A DNA stretch of 7,470 bases from Elusimicrobiales bacterium. Lineage in GTDB: Bacteria > Elusimicrobiota > Elusimicrobia > Elusimicrobiales > UBA9959. The position numbers were made by a program, and so were the translations under genes. The stretch's first letter is position 1. Every line of letters begins with the position of its first letter. Positions 6,936 to 7,470 of the stretch are shown piece after piece. The stretch spans positions 1 to 7,470 of the forward strand of contig JAOAEH010000048.1 of assembly GCA_026416895.1 (NCBI GenBank). Reading direction: 5' to 3'. The notes beneath the pieces are model-generated. The model saw only the letters and a list, made by a program, of their open reading frames with translations. It was not told the origin of the DNA and made no database searches.

Positions 6936-7470
6936 ATGTTTCAAAAATTTTTTTCTAAAAATTTTTATATTGTAGGTGGGTGTGTACGTGATTTTGTCAT
7001 TAATAGGAAAATTACGGATATTGATTTGTTAGGTATATGTAGTGAGGAAGAATTTAGATTGGTGTTGAAGAAATTATCTTATGAATATAATGTTTTTCCA
7101 CTTGATGAAAAGAGAAATGTATGGCGTATTTCAATTGGTAAATTAACAATTGATTTGTCTAGAAATGATGATATTAAAAATGATATATTTCGGAGGGATT
7201 TTACTATAAATAGTCTTGCAGCAAGGGTCGATGAGTCTAATATAAAGATTTATAAAGATTTTTTTGAAATTGATTTAGATAAAGGAAAAATTATTGATAT
7301 AACTGGTAAAGGGTTGTCGGATTTGAAAGATGGTTTTATAAGGCATATAAATTCAAGTATTTTTGATGAAGATCCTTTAAGAATAATGAGAGCAATAAGA
7401 TTTTTATCTCAGTTTAATTTTAAAATTTTGCCTGAAACTAAGAAGCTTATAGTTAGTAAAAAAGATCTCT
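6936..7470 (+). CDS. CCA-adding enzyme / poly(A) polymerase family tRNA nucleotidyltransferase, 3' end beyond window
   Basis: Class II nucleotidyltransferase, which adds or repairs the 3' CCA of tRNA, or polyadenylates RNA in the PcnB branch; cytoplasmic. 178 codons are visible and the frame is still open at the window end. Residues 11-19 (YIVGGCVRD... start of the head) are the family GG-x-V-R-D motif, and TDIDLL (27-32) carries the two catalytic aspartates D28 and D30. FRRDFTINSLA (85-95) and DPLRIMRAIRF (146-156) are the later conserved blocks for nucleotide and primer binding. The usual L-L-G after VRD is replaced by V-I-N. The only in-frame start after the TAA at 6924 is the ATG at 6936, so the start is secure, although no Shine-Dalgarno sequence is seen. 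It follows oppC by 36 bases. CCA-addition, A-addition and poly(A) activities cannot be separated without the rest of the gene. Confidence 0.9.
   Translation, partial: MFQKFFSKNFYIVGGCVRDFVINRKITDIDLLGICSEEEFRLVLKKLSYEYNVFPLDEKRNVWRISIGKLTIDLSRNDDIKNDIFRRDFTINSLAARVDESNIKIYKDFFEIDLDKGKIIDITGKGLSDLKDGFIRHINSSIFDEDPLRIMRAIRFLSQFNFKILPETKKLIVSKKDL
6943..6966 (+). repeat. Tandem A/T-run palindromes at the start of the nucleotidyltransferase gene
   Basis: AAAAATTTTT occurs at 6943-6952 and again at 6957-6966, each self-complementary, and they can also pair with each other. They lie within the first codons of the nucleotidyltransferase (Q-K-F-F-S-K-N-F). They may simply reflect AT bias on Lys/Phe codons. 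Confidence 0.5.

Noticed and set aside
1..7470. CRISPR arrays, tRNA/rRNA genes, insertion sequences, riboswitches
   Set aside because: Nearly every base is accounted for by intact coding frames, all gaps are under 40 bases, and no repeat-spacer pattern, transposase or RNA-gene signature was seen.

Overview
This is an AT-rich bacterial window, coding throughout on the + strand. It holds eight genes (the first and last are cut by the window edges) and no gap longer than about 36 bases. There is no RNA gene, mobile element, CRISPR array or clear terminator.

The layout has two compositionally different parts. Region 1 (1-2699) is slightly richer in G+C; sampled 60-base lines gave about 40-43%. 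It carries the 3' part of a GlmL/MutL-type ASKHA ATPase (glutamate mutase activator family) followed by a protein of unknown function. That protein combines a barrel-sandwich (biotinyl/lipoyl-like) N-terminus, a conserved central domain and a C-terminal KOW-like domain. The two genes are 16 bases apart and the second has a perfect Shine-Dalgarno sequence. No glutamate mutase subunit (GlmS/GlmE) is visible.

Region 2 (2700-7470) is poorer in G+C; sampled lines gave about 20-23%. It holds dtd (D-aminoacyl-tRNA deacylase), then a tightly packed di/oligopeptide ABC importer in the order ATPase D, ATPase F, permease B, permease C, then the 5' part of a CCA-adding/poly(A) polymerase family nucleotidyltransferase. 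From dtd to the last permease the genes overlap, abut or lie 3 bases apart, so one translationally coupled mRNA is likely. No periplasmic or lipoprotein peptide-binding protein is in view.

The organism is probably a low-GC bacterium, plausibly an anaerobe that uses peptides or amino acids: GlmL-type proteins are known from amino-acid-fermenting anaerobes, and peptide import fits. Elusimicrobiota-like or other deep-branching lineages are possible, but the phylum cannot be fixed from this window. The AT bias and frequent A/T runs of 8-9 bases inside genes would also fit a host-associated lifestyle, which is inference only.

The most interesting item is the GlmL-like plus KOW/barrel-sandwich pair, a likely functional unit whose second member has no assigned function. 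The coupling of dtd to a peptide importer is a second, more speculative point.
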